Source: Acidobacteriota bacterium
GTDB taxonomy: Bacteria; Acidobacteriota; Terriglobia; Bryobacterales; Bryobacteraceae
Assembly (NCBI GenBank): GCA_016213725.1
Contig: JACQZS010000135.1
Location: 28,030 to 92,029 of the forward strand
Length of the DNA: 64,000 nucleotides
Reading direction: 5' to 3'
Both the position numbers and the translations under genes were made by a program. The notes beneath the pieces were generated by a model, which saw only the letters and a list, made by a program, of their open reading frames with translations, had not been told where the DNA came from and did not search any database. Positions within the stretch are counted from its first letter, which is position 1; every line of letters begins with the position of its first letter. Below, in pieces: positions 25,301-33,482 of this stretch.

Positions 25301-25872
25301 CGCTGGTCAAGGAGCCCGATCAGAACATCGACACGCCGCGCAAGTTCGCCATCGCTGGTATCTACGAACTCCCGTTTGGTCACGGCCGCCGTTTCGCCGG
25401 CGACGCCAAGGGCTGGGTGGATCAGGTGATTGGCGGCTGGCAGGCCAACTTCAATGTGACCTACCAGGTCGGCTGGGTCGTTGACTACCCCAATGCCCCG
25501 CAAAACGCTCCCGGCAGCGCCAAGCTCGAGAATCCGACCAACAAACAGTGGTTCAACACTTCGCTCTGGAAGACCTCTTCCGGCACGCCGGTGGCCACGC
25601 AGGAGCCCTTCACGCTGCGCACCTTCCCCTTCCTGTTCAGCGACGTTCGCCGGCCGGGCTACAAGAACTGGGACTTCTCGCTCTCCAAGATCTTCCCGAT
25701 CACGGAGCGGCTGCACCTCCAGTTCCGTGCCGAAGCCGTCAACATCATGAATCACCCGTGGTTCGCCGACATGGCTTCCACGGACGTAACCAACGCCGCT
25801 TTCGGGCAGTTGAATACGACGCAGCGCAACCTCCCGAGGTTCGTCAAGCTCGGGCTGCACCTGACCTTCTAG
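22372..25872 (+). CDS. Oar-type TonB-dependent outer-membrane receptor
   Basis: A 1166-residue protein with a signal peptide (residues 1-23, ending SVNAQ) and a carboxypeptidase-regulatory-like beta domain (about 26-115: ILGSVTDGSGAAVTGAKVRV and TPGMYRVEVEAKGFQKY). A plug domain follows (about 120-240, with SINGGREGQNEVLLDG), then a large beta-barrel ending in KLGLHLTF with the C-terminal aromatic needed for barrel insertion. Such Oar-like receptors are strongly expanded in Solibacter-type acidobacteria and are thought to import oligosaccharides or other large substrates using TonB energy. It is a single-gene unit with its own promoter and terminator. The nearby minus-strand glycosidase-like cassette may supply or process its substrate, which is inference. 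Confidence 0.95.
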   Translation: MLKQLRLMFAVALFLASMASVNAQDVRATILGSVTDGSGAAVTGAKVRVTFLERNTTVEVESNETGSFATPFLTPGMYRVEVEAKGFQKYVRENMQLQAQDRARLDIKLTLGELTQSVSVSGSATQLETETASRSQVVASEIIANLPTQGRNPFQIAWAAAGVVKSGSWRYLRSFDIGGTTGISINGGREGQNEVLLDGISNVRAEWTVISIPTTESVQEFKVQANTYDAQYGRTSGGVITMVTKGGGNDFHGTMFEYFQNDKLNANQSELNQPATVAGVYYPNGRKPPNHINQFGATGSGPVYIPKLFNGKNRAFWMLSWESMRQRSADPDVKTFPIPEIRGGNFSQLFNAAGQQVQIYDPLTTKSDGTRTPFAGNIIPSNRLDPIALKLMTFYPQPTAQGSGPARINNNPYPSIWRASFDQFVGRADVVVNTKNNVFFRYNQNPFSEYRAVVFGLDNPAEPTGNAPLLRNGRNIMMNWTSTITPTATFDLRFGLNRWEEAGGSTIGAGYDPKQLGFDPGLVNQFTAYQFPAINMEGYQNMGANAVSPGIRDTYSLQPNFNKIMGKHFLKMGAEVRRYNRANSGGGYPSGNYTFNKNWTQAVSNRADATSGNGYATLLLGYASSAYVQKTIDPYYRHYYYAGFFQDDWKVNHQLTLTFGVRWDAESGNVERYNRMVNGLDYNAASPIANQVTGLNLMGATLFAGYNGTPRSLIDTPLTSWQPRVGAAYKLKDTWVLRGGYGLYYMGEDSIGSTNGFSRQTDAIVTTGDLTPYPGLKLANEFIALPGGKLLDPIGTSKGASSFLGESIASFKRNRALPHVHTYSFDIQKEIKGGMLIEVGYAGNTARNLQVVGNNFVLNYVPTSQLGRRTSTGAIDTAYYTALVPNPMAGLIPNNATLNGSTIQRQILWRAYPQFSDPRAYDVPVGRAQFHGMSVKITKRLSHGLSFLSSFSIGKNLRQTRPLNAQDFSLATWESTPLVKEPDQNIDTPRKFAIAGIYELPFGHGRRFAGDAKGWVDQVIGGWQANFNVTYQVGWVVDYPNAPQNAPGSAKLENPTNKQWFNTSLWKTSSGTPVATQEPFTLRTFPFLFSDVRRPGYKNWDFSLSKIFPITERLHLQFRAEAVNIMNHPWFADMASTDVTNAAFGQLNTTQRNLPRFVKLGLHLTF

Positions 25873-25889
25873 TTCGATCTGTTTCCGGC

Positions 25890-25922
25890 AAAAAGGAGGC
25901 CCCTAACCGGGGCCTCCTTTTT
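25890..25922 (+). terminator. Rho-independent terminator after the TonB receptor
   Basis: Perfect 9-bp stem GGAGGCCCC (25895-25903) with GGGGCCTCC (25909-25917), a five-base loop, flanking A-run (25890-25894) and T-run (25918-25922). The symmetry lets it work for both strands, so it may also stop the minus-strand cassette that ends at 25990. Confidence 0.93.
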
Positions 25923-25989
25923 CTTTCCTCTCTCACTGGATTGATGGGTGCGCCAGGGTTATGTGGAGGGACGCAGGGGGCCTGCGAGC

Positions 25990-27996
25990 TTACTTCCAGA
26001 TGGGGACTCCGAGTTCGGAGAAGCGGGCGGCCCCGTTGAGGAAGTGGGCGGTGATCCAGAAGACGGTCCAGGCTTCGTGATAGCCTCCGCGCATTTCAGT
26101 GATCGCAACGTCGCGGCCGAGCTGGGCGTAGTTGGTCTGCTGGAGTTGCTCGCCCTGGCTGCCGTGGGGGTCGATGATCTGGCCGGCGGAGCGGTACATG
26201 ACGAGGGCGAGCTGGCGGAGGTCGGCGCGGTTGTCGATCTGGCCGAGGCGGTAGACGTCGGGCGCGGTGAGGGCGCCCCAGACGTCGAGGTGCTGGTTCT
26301 GGACGGAGACGGAGGTCCCGCCGCGAGTTCGGGCGCGATGATCGGTGAGGCGGCCGGCGGGCTCGGGGACGTCCCAGACGTAGGTGTAGGTGAGCATGAC
26401 GTCGGCGGCGTGGCGGGTCCAGCGGAGATGTTCGGGGGAACGGGTGAGTTCGTAGAGTTCGAGAAAGCCGGCGAAAGCGAGGGCGGCGCCCTCTTTGTCT
26501 TCGCAGGAGGCGTCGGAGGTGCCGCCCCAGTAGGGCTCGGACATGTTGAAGTGGCGCTGGGCGTAGTGCCGGGCGGCGGCGCGGCCGGCCTGGCGGTAGC
26601 GGGGGTTAGAGAAGAGCACGGAGGCTTTAATGAGCGGGGCGATGAGGGAGGCCTCGTTGGTGGAGCGGGGATGCCAATTGGAATCGAGGATGCGGGCGGA
26701 GTGGACATCGGCGGCGTGCTTCAGGAACTCCTCCCACCTGGCGGTCTTCAGGCCGCGCGTGCGGCCGGCGGCGATGGCGCGGGCGATGGTGAGCATGGCC
26801 TGGCCCTGGTTGAGGAACTCCTGGCTGTGCCACTGCTTCTTGCTGAGGTCGTACCAGGTGTGGAAGCCGGCGTCGTAGAACTGGGCGGTGGAGAGGAAGT
26901 CGAGTGATTTCTGGACGTACGTCAGGGCTTTGGAATCGTTGAGGCCGGGGGCGAGGATTTGAAGAGCGTAGCCGAGAGCTTCAGCCTGGCCGGTCCAGCC
27001 CATGACTCCCTGGGTGCGATCGACGTACTTCTGGAATATCGCGTAGTCGGAGGTTTCGCGCCAGCGCGTGAGGGCGTAGCGGTACTTGGCGCGGACGATT
27101 TCAGGGATGGCGGGAAGGTCCTCGGCGTAGAAGGGCTTGAAGAGGGCGATGGAACTGCGGACGGAGGTTTGGAAGGCGCTGCCGGGCTGCGTGACGGGGA
27201 AGGCTTCGAGATAGAAAGACTTTTCGACAACGGCATTGGGCGGGAGGTTCAGATAGGCGTTGTCGTAGGGGACGAAGCTGCGTTGGGCGGCTTTGATGAC
27301 GGAGCGTTTGCCGTTGGAGGCGCAGGGGCCGGAGAGGGCGGTGAGTTCGGTGGCGCCTTGCTGAGCGATGACGCCGAGGGACCACCACTGGTCGTGCAGG
27401 TTGGCGTAAGGGACGGGGGAGGGGATGGTGTGGAGTGAGGCGCCCCAGAGCTTCGCGCCGCGTTGGAGTTCAAGCGAGGCGAAGGGCATGGGGTAGCGGT
27501 GCTCTTCATAGATGGACTCTTCGCCGGGCCTGCCGGTGGAGACGGGGGTGCGGCCGCTGCGGGCGCCAGAGGGATTGCCGAAGTAGAGGATGCCGGGCAG
27601 GACGGGCTGCGCGGATTCAGACGGGGCCATGAAGCGGACGGAGAGGGTGGCCTGACTGAGGGGCTGCTTGCCCTTCCAGGTGAAGCGGCGCAGGCCGCGG
27701 ACGAGGCCATTTTCGAGGCGGTAGGCGTCTTCGAGCTGAAGGGTTCCGCCGCAGGCGCTGAGTTCGCCTTTGAGGATGGTCCATTCGCCGGCGGTGAGGG
27801 TTTGCGTGGGGGAGGCGTGGTGCCAATCGGCGGGCCAGCCATCGCGCCAGGCGCAGGAGACAGACCAGAGACCTTCGGCGGGCGACTCTGCGACCACTTC
27901 CGCGCCGGCTAGAACTTGGACGCGGTTGTTTGCGATGCGGAAGTCGGCGGCCGGCAGGAGGCCGGCAATAAGGAGGACGGAGGGGCGGAGTCGCAT
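25990..27996 (-). CDS. Secreted six-hairpin glycosidase-like protein
   Basis: The start is the ATG at 27996, giving 668 residues with a signal peptide (MRLRPSVLLIAGLLPAADF); a longer frame upstream overlaps the preceding gene. The N-terminal 290 residues are beta-rich. The C-terminal 370 residues are an alpha/alpha barrel with repeated helical hairpins (GQAEALGYALQILAP, NEASLIAPLIKASVLF, EGAALAFAGFLELYELT). This resembles six-hairpin glycoside hydrolases or polysaccharide lyases, without an exact family match. It starts 13 bases after the upstream Sde182-like gene, so the three minus-strand genes form an operon, probably for polysaccharide breakdown. Confidence 0.78.
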   Translation of the reverse strand: MRLRPSVLLIAGLLPAADFRIANNRVQVLAGAEVVAESPAEGLWSVSCAWRDGWPADWHHASPTQTLTAGEWTILKGELSACGGTLQLEDAYRLENGLVRGLRRFTWKGKQPLSQATLSVRFMAPSESAQPVLPGILYFGNPSGARSGRTPVSTGRPGEESIYEEHRYPMPFASLELQRGAKLWGASLHTIPSPVPYANLHDQWWSLGVIAQQGATELTALSGPCASNGKRSVIKAAQRSFVPYDNAYLNLPPNAVVEKSFYLEAFPVTQPGSAFQTSVRSSIALFKPFYAEDLPAIPEIVRAKYRYALTRWRETSDYAIFQKYVDRTQGVMGWTGQAEALGYALQILAPGLNDSKALTYVQKSLDFLSTAQFYDAGFHTWYDLSKKQWHSQEFLNQGQAMLTIARAIAAGRTRGLKTARWEEFLKHAADVHSARILDSNWHPRSTNEASLIAPLIKASVLFSNPRYRQAGRAAARHYAQRHFNMSEPYWGGTSDASCEDKEGAALAFAGFLELYELTRSPEHLRWTRHAADVMLTYTYVWDVPEPAGRLTDHRARTRGGTSVSVQNQHLDVWGALTAPDVYRLGQIDNRADLRQLALVMYRSAGQIIDPHGSQGEQLQQTNYAQLGRDVAITEMRGGYHEAWTVFWITAHFLNGAARFSELGVPIWK

Positions 27997-28009
27997 GGCG
28001 AGTGATGAG

Positions 28010-29416
28010 TTATTGAGGAAGGACGGTGATAATGACTCGGCGGTAGCGGGTGAGGCGCGGCGTTCCGTTGTCGGTGACGGCCAGAACAATGTGGATGGTT
28101 TCCGGCTTGGCGACGTTGGGCGCGGTGAAGGAGGCCAGGGGCTTGTCGAGGTCTTCGATGACGAGAGCGAGGGGGGTGCGGGAGTTGGAGATGGGGACGG
28201 TGGAGGGCTCGGGGTAGTAGATCCACTGGTAGGAGAGGGTGTTGTTGTCGGGATCGGAGGAGCCTTCGGCGCTGAGGCGGACGCGTTCGCCGGAACGGGC
28301 GGTGAGGCGGTCTGAATGGTTGAGGGCAGCGGCAGGCGGATGGTTGGCGGCGGCGAAGGGTTTGATGGTCCAGTCCATGCGCGCGGAGAAGTCGTTCTGA
28401 AAGGCCTCGCGCCAGCGCCAGATGGTGACTTTGTTGCCGGAGTGCCACTTGCCGTCGATGCCTTGGGCTTCGTCTTCGGCGTCGGACCAGAAGGGGCGGG
28501 TTTCGGGCTCGATCAGCCACTTGCGCATGCGGGGCGTGTAGAACTCGTAGCGGCCGCCCCAACTGCCCCAGTCGGGGTGTTCGGGGTTGCCGAGGCCGTT
28601 CTGAATGAGGAAGAGGAACGACGGGGTGTCGCCTTCCATGAGGAACTTGGTGATGGGGTAGAGGGCGCCGAGGGGGCCTTTGGCGCGGACATGGGTATCG
28701 AGCCAGGGGTTGTCGACGATGGTGAAATCGGCGCCGGCGAAGCGGCCATGGAAGTTGTCGCCGCTGATGGCGGACCAGGTGGCGTGGTGGTAGGCTCCGG
28801 CGGCATGGTAGCCGGGGCTGGCGACGTAGAAGAGACTGGGGAAGGTCTTGCGGAGCCAGGGGCCGCTGTCGTCCTGATCGGAGATGGTGTAGACGCGGAG
28901 TTTTGCGACGAACTTTTGGAGGTCTTCTGGAGAGCGTGTTTGGCGGATTTTGTAGAGAGCCTGGGCGAGGCAGTTGGGTCCGCCCCAGACGACGACCCAG
29001 ACGGGGCGGGGGTCGTCGCGGTCGACGACTTCGATGATGCGGTCTGAGCCGGGGGAGTCCATGTCTTTGCCGACGGCGTTCATGCCGAAGGCGGGGCGGC
29101 CGTCGCGGATGACGGATTGGAGGTAAGCCTCAGTGGGAAAGCCAGGTTCGTGCAAGATGAGGTTGTCACGGACCCTGCCATAGGCTGCGACGATTTCGCG
29201 AATGTGAGCGGAGGCGGTGCGGGTGCGCTGGTGGACTGAGGTGGTGGCGACGACGGCTTCGACGTCGAAGTGGTTGGAGTAGACAAGGAAGCGCACCATG
29301 GATTGGGTGTCGTCGGGCTCGTTCTCGATATCGGTGAGGACGACGACGCGGGGTTTGGACGGGGCGGCGACGGCGATGCAGGAGGCCAGGAAGAGAAGCG
29401 AGACAGCGAGTTTCAT
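28010..29416 (-). CDS. Sde182-like (DUF1593) secreted nucleoside-hydrolase-fold protein, copy 2
   Basis: A 468-residue protein with signal peptide [19 protein letters not shown]. The nucleoside-hydrolase-like N-terminus begins [20 protein letters not shown], placing the Asp cluster as in inosine-uridine hydrolases. The C-terminal 90 residues are an Ig/PKD-like beta domain ([21 protein letters not shown]). The family is named after the cellulose-binding protein Sde182 of Saccharophagus; its catalytic role is not settled. The gene is co-directional with a paralogue upstream (8-base gap) and a six-hairpin protein downstream. Confidence 0.88.
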   Translation of the reverse strand: MKLAVSLLFLASCIAVAAPSKPRVVVLTDIENEPDDTQSMVRFLVYSNHFDVEAVVATTSVHQRTRTASAHIREIVAAYGRVRDNLILHEPGFPTEAYLQSVIRDGRPAFGMNAVGKDMDSPGSDRIIEVVDRDDPRPVWVVVWGGPNCLAQALYKIRQTRSPEDLQKFVAKLRVYTISDQDDSGPWLRKTFPSLFYVASPGYHAAGAYHHATWSAISGDNFHGRFAGADFTIVDNPWLDTHVRAKGPLGALYPITKFLMEGDTPSFLFLIQNGLGNPEHPDWGSWGGRYEFYTPRMRKWLIEPETRPFWSDAEDEAQGIDGKWHSGNKVTIWRWREAFQNDFSARMDWTIKPFAAANHPPAAALNHSDRLTARSGERVRLSAEGSSDPDNNTLSYQWIYYPEPSTVPISNSRTPLALVIEDLDKPLASFTAPNVAKPETIHIVLAVTDNGTPRLTRYRRVIITVLPQ

Positions 29417-29423
29417 GGGGGTG

Positions 29424-30701
29424 CTAGTTGGATTTGGGCTGAGCGCAGCGAGCGATACGGGCGGCGAAGTCTTTCAGGAATTCGGCGCGCCATTGGTTGA
29501 CGGATTTTGCGCCGGGGTAGACGCCTTCGGCGAGCGCGGGATCGGGCGAGTCGATCCACCAGTTGGGATGGATGGTGGACGGCAGCGAGGTCTTCTCGGG
29601 CGGCGGAGGAACGGCGGTGAACCTGCCCTGGATGCCATCGAGGGCGGGGAAGTCGCTCTTGACGGCAAAGGACCAGGCCTTGGCATCGCGCGGAGAGAAG
29701 CGGAAGCGGAGGGTGTTGCCATCGAGGGCGGCTGGAGTGTTGATGCGATTGTCTACGACCACGCGGACGGAGTGCCGTGCGGTGAAGCCGTCGGGTACGG
29801 CGATGGCGTACTCCACAACGCCGAAGACTTCTGCATGATCGGCTTCTGTGGTCCAGCGGGTGAAGACGGTCTTGCGATGGTCCCAGATGCGAGCGTAGCT
29901 GCCGCCCCAACTGGGAGCGGCGGGGTTTTCCGGATCGCCCTTGAGGAGGAAGTTGACGGAGGGGGTGTCGCCCATCTTGATGGCGCCCTTGAGGAGAGAG
30001 GCGAAGAAGGAGCCGAGGGCGCCGCGGCCGGCGACGTAGGCGGAGACGAACGTGGAGTTGCCGAGGTCGCCGGATTGATCGCCGCCCACGAAGTAGCCGC
30101 GGTAAGTTGCATTCGATTCGACGATCCAGAGCTTGGGGTGATTCTGTTCGATGTAGTTGTAGGCGTGGACACTCCACATTTTGTTGGGGCCGCCGATGAA
30201 GTAGACGCGGAGTTTGGGGAGGATGTCGGGGGCGTCGTGGAGGGCCTGGGCGAGGTCTTCGATACCGCCCCAGACGAGGACGTAGAGGGGGCGGGGGTCT
30301 GGCTTGCGGGCGCACTGGACGATCCAATTGGAGCCATCGGTAGCGGCGCCGAAGCCGGCGGGGCCGGGACTATCGAATGCGCCCTGTTTGGAGATGGAGC
30401 GGAGGGTGGCGGGCGCGGGATAGCGGGCGGACCAGGTCTTGAGCTTGGGGTAGTCCTGCTGGTAGAGATCGATGACCTGAAGGATGTGTTGGAGGCGGCC
30501 GGGGCCGTAGGGAGAGGAGACGATGCCTTCGACGTCGAACGAGTCGGCGTAGAGGAGGAAGTGGACCATGGACTGGAAATCGTCGGGGTCGGTGCCGCCG
30601 ATATCGGAGGAGACCAGGACGCGGTGGCGGTGGCCGGAGAGGGCGCCGCGGTCGGCCGCGGAGAGAAGAATCGGCAGGATGAGGAGGAAAAGGAACTTCA
30701 T
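29424..30701 (-). CDS. Sde182-like (DUF1593) secreted protein, copy 1
   Basis: The start is the ATG at 30701, opening with signal peptide [16 protein letters not shown]; the frame extends 13 codons upstream without support. The 425-residue product is a nucleoside-hydrolase-like domain beginning [20 protein letters not shown], a paralogue of the downstream gene, but without its PKD-like tail. Acidic cluster DIGGTDPDD is intact. It is the first gene of the three-gene minus-strand operon. Confidence 0.88.
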   Translation of the reverse strand: MKFLFLLILPILLSAADRGALSGHRHRVLVSSDIGGTDPDDFQSMVHFLLYADSFDVEGIVSSPYGPGRLQHILQVIDLYQQDYPKLKTWSARYPAPATLRSISKQGAFDSPGPAGFGAATDGSNWIVQCARKPDPRPLYVLVWGGIEDLAQALHDAPDILPKLRVYFIGGPNKMWSVHAYNYIEQNHPKLWIVESNATYRGYFVGGDQSGDLGNSTFVSAYVAGRGALGSFFASLLKGAIKMGDTPSVNFLLKGDPENPAAPSWGGSYARIWDHRKTVFTRWTTEADHAEVFGVVEYAIAVPDGFTARHSVRVVVDNRINTPAALDGNTLRFRFSPRDAKAWSFAVKSDFPALDGIQGRFTAVPPPPEKTSLPSTIHPNWWIDSPDPALAEGVYPGAKSVNQWRAEFLKDFAARIARCAQPKSN

Positions 30702-30789
30702 GGCGCAGCCTGAGGAGAGCATACCGGGTTGGAGCCACACGAGAGAAGCCCCTTGCGGGACCGGTGGGTTTCTGAGTGGTTTGGACTGG

Positions 30790-31320
30790 AATGACCAGAC
30801 CTTCGATGAAGCGGGTGGCGGAGGGGGTGACGGCGAGGAGGTTGGAGTCGTTGATGGTGTATTCGTTGCGGTTGAGGTAGGACTGGAAGCAGTCTTTCTG
30901 GCCGACGGCGGGGTCGAAGTGGTTGTTCATGCCTTCTTCGGTGCCGAAGCCAGGGGTGTTGGTGGCTTTGGGGTACAGCTTCACGTAAGAGGCGTAAACG
31001 GGGTCGAGGACGGGAATGCCTTTGTTGCCGGGGAAGGGGGTACGGACAACGCGGGCGTCCTCGTGGCGGGCGGAGTGGGGGTCGCAGATGGTGGATTCGA
31101 CGGTTTTAAGCGCTTGGCCGACTTCGAGGGTGAAATTGACGACGGGGCGCGTTCCGGCAGTGAGGGCCAATCCGGTACGGTGCGCCTTCTTGAAGTCGTT
31201 GGCCTCCACGGCGACTGTGTAGGCACCCGGGCTGAGAAGCGGCACTTCTTAGAAACCGGTAGCCGTATCCAGTACAGCGAACCCACGAGATGCGAGCGTG
31301 GCACTCAGGCAGGCGTGATT
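30790..31320 (-). pseudogene. Decayed Oar-type TonB receptor gene
   Basis: The minus strand reads RGFAVLDTATGF, then a TAA stop (31251-31249), then in the same frame EVPLLSPGAYTVAVEANDF. This is the C-terminal half of a carboxypeptidase-regulatory domain as in Oar receptors, where a Tyr codon would be expected at the stop. Further on it reads RTPFPGNKGIPVLDPVYASY and VKLYPKATNTPG, corresponding to the RTPFAGNIIPSNRLDPIA and FYPQPT segment of the intact receptor in this window. The plug between the two parts is missing. It is therefore an internally deleted, stop-interrupted remnant. Confidence 0.7.
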
Positions 31321-31492
31321 CAAGAAGCTTGGCCATATTCCGGCGTTCTGTCGCACGACTTTCCGCCTCGCGGAATTCCGGGGAGTTTGGGATGAGAGCG
31401 GGCTCTTCCCGCCATAGGGAATTGCCCGGCTGCCCCGATGTTCAAGTTGCATTCCGAGCCCAATGCGATGGAATAGAAGGACGAGGCGATGC

Positions 31493-32188
31493 ATGCAACA
31501 TAGATTGGCTCTGCTTCATACAAGTCCGGTGCTGGTGCCGGTGTTCGATGGCTTGTGCCAGCAGGTACTGCCTGAGGTGGAGAGATACCACATGGTAGAC
31601 GAGAGCCTGATCCGAAACACAGTCCGGGCGGGGCGACTTGAGAAGCCCACTATCCGGCGGCTAGTGGCGGAGATTGGCGTGGCCTTCGAAGGCGGAGCGA
31701 CAGCCGTGTTTGTGACGTGTTCGTCGATTGGCCCCGGGGTGTCAGCGGCCAGGCAACTCTACGAAGAGCCGATATTTCGGATTGACGAGGCGATGGCAGC
31801 GAAGGCCGTTACAATGGGCTCCCGGGTAGGGGTGCTGGCGACGGTGCGGACGACCCTGGAGCCGACGGTGCAACTGATCCGCGACTCTGCGAAAACAGCT
31901 GGCACGGTGGTGACCGTGGAGGCAGGACTGTGTGAGGGGGCGTTCGACGCCGTGCTGGCGGGCGATGGGGCAGGCCACGACCGGATTGTGAGGGAGGGGT
32001 TGATGCGGCTGGCCGGACTGGCGGACGTAGTCGTGCTGGCGCAGGCTTCGATGGCGCGGGTGATTGAGAACATTGCAGAGGGCGAATTGAAGGTGCCTGT
32101 GTTGACGAGTCCGATGTTGGCTGTGCAGCAGATCCGGGTGGCTCTTGGATTGAGCCGAGCGCAAGTCCCGGTGGGTGTTTCCGCATAG
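31493..32188 (+). CDS. Asp/Glu racemase-superfamily protein
   Basis: The start is the ATG at 31493 (GAGG eight bases before); an in-frame ATG at 31463 is less well placed. The 231-residue protein follows the Asp/Glu/hydantoin racemase fold. The first half has VFVTCSSIGPG, with the first catalytic Cys in place. The second half has DVVVLAQASMARV, where racemases have the second Cys (GCTEL-like), so the second Cys is replaced by Ala. Members with a single Cys often are not true racemases (decarboxylases or isomerases). It lies 25 bases before an anion/sugar-acid transporter gene, suggesting action on an imported organic acid. Confidence 0.7.
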   Translation: MQHRLALLHTSPVLVPVFDGLCQQVLPEVERYHMVDESLIRNTVRAGRLEKPTIRRLVAEIGVAFEGGATAVFVTCSSIGPGVSAARQLYEEPIFRIDEAMAAKAVTMGSRVGVLATVRTTLEPTVQLIRDSAKTAGTVVTVEAGLCEGAFDAVLAGDGAGHDRIVREGLMRLAGLADVVVLAQASMARVIENIAEGELKVPVLTSPMLAVQQIRVALGLSRAQVPVGVSA

Positions 32189-32213
32189 GCGGGGCGGCGC
32201 AGCCGTGGGCTTC

Positions 32214-33482
32214 ATGAAGACACGCAATCTTGTCCTGGCTCTGTTGGTGCTGCTGTCGGTGATCACGTTTCTCGACCGTCTGGCGATAGCGGCGGCGGGG
32301 CCGAGGATGCAGCAGGAGTTGGGCCTGGATCCCAAGCAATGGGGTTGGATTCTGGGAGCATTTGTCCTGGCATACGGGGTCTTCGAGATCCCGACAGGCG
32401 CGATGGGCGACCGGATGGGACAGCGACGGGTGATCACGAGAATCGTGGTGTGGTGGTCAGTCTTCACCGCGCTGACAGGAGCGGTGAGCGGGTTTGTGCC
32501 GTTGCTGGCGACGCGGTTTCTCTTTGGCGCCGGAGAGGCTGGCGCCTACCCCAACATGGCGGCCAGCGTGGCGCGGTGGTTTCCACGAATGGAGCGGGCG
32601 CGGGCGCAGGGGTTCGTGTGGGGCGGCAGCAGGGCCGGCGGCGCACTGGCGCCGCTGCTTGTAGTTCCCTTACAGGCGCGCTTCGGCTGGAGGGCGTCGT
32701 TCTGGATTCTGGGCGTGATCGGGGTTGCATGGGCATCTGTCTGGTGGTGGTGGTACCGCGACTTGCCTGCTCAGAGCGGCCGCGTGTCCGAAGAGGAACT
32801 GGCGGAAATCGGGTCGTCGAGCAACGCTGAGACGCATGAGGCGGCGCCCTGGGGGCGGCTACTGCGCAGCCGCCAGTTGTGGCTCATTCTGGGCATGTAC
32901 TCGTCGTATGCGTGGAGTTCGTGGTTCTACTTTTCGTGGCTGCACACCTACCTGGTGCGAGGGCGAGGATTCAGTTATGACCAGATGGCGGTGATCTCTG
33001 CGCTCGCTTTCGCGTTCGGCGCTGCGGCGAACCTGGCGGGGGGGTATGTGGGGGATCTCGCGGTTCGCAAACTGGGGGTGAAACGAGGCCGGCGGATGAT
33101 CGGCTGCGCGAGTTTGAGTGCGGGGGCAGTCCTGCTGCTGGCGACGGCGCTGACACGGGACCAGGTGTCAGCAACGGTCCTGATTTCACTGGGGCTGGGA
33201 GTGACGGACCTGATGCTGCCTTCGGCATGGGCGACCTGCGTGGACATCGGCGGAAGGTATACGGGCACCGTGACAGGCGCGATGAATTCAGCCGGGCAGT
33301 TGGGGGGCTTCCTGTGCACGGTGCTCTTTGGCTACATCGTTGCGCTGAGCGGGAGCTATGATCTCCCGTTAGTCGTGATTGCGGCGATGCTCACGTTGAG
33401 TGCGGTGCTGTTTTCGCGCATCGACTCATCACGGCCGCTGTTTGAGGAGGCCGAGGCCACGGCGAACGGCGGACGGGATTAG
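32214..33482 (+). CDS. MFS transporter, anion:cation symporter (sugar-acid) type
   Basis: The start is the ATG at 32214; an in-frame GTG at 32175 would overlap the upstream gene. The 422-residue protein has about 12 membrane segments and the MFS signature GAMGDRMGQRRVITR between segments 2 and 3, with TFLDRLAIAAAGPRMQQELGL at the N-terminus, as in the hexuronate/glucarate/phthalate (ACS) group. It probably imports an organic anion with protons or sodium. It is likely co-transcribed with the racemase-like gene. Its 3' end overlaps the convergent regulator gene by four bases. Confidence 0.85.
   Translation: MKTRNLVLALLVLLSVITFLDRLAIAAAGPRMQQELGLDPKQWGWILGAFVLAYGVFEIPTGAMGDRMGQRRVITRIVVWWSVFTALTGAVSGFVPLLATRFLFGAGEAGAYPNMAASVARWFPRMERARAQGFVWGGSRAGGALAPLLVVPLQARFGWRASFWILGVIGVAWASVWWWWYRDLPAQSGRVSEEELAEIGSSSNAETHEAAPWGRLLRSRQLWLILGMYSSYAWSSWFYFSWLHTYLVRGRGFSYDQMAVISALAFAFGAAANLAGGYVGDLAVRKLGVKRGRRMIGCASLSAGAVLLLATALTRDQVSATVLISLGLGVTDLMLPSAWATCVDIGGRYTGTVTGAMNSAGQLGGFLCTVLFGYIVALSGSYDLPLVVIAAMLTLSAVLFSRIDSSRPLFEEAEATANGGRD

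Noticed and set aside
29298-30713. Plus-strand open frame of about 470 codons opposite the Sde182-like genes
   Set aside because: Glycine/valine/glutamate-rich shadow with no domain; the minus strand has signal peptides and family motifs.
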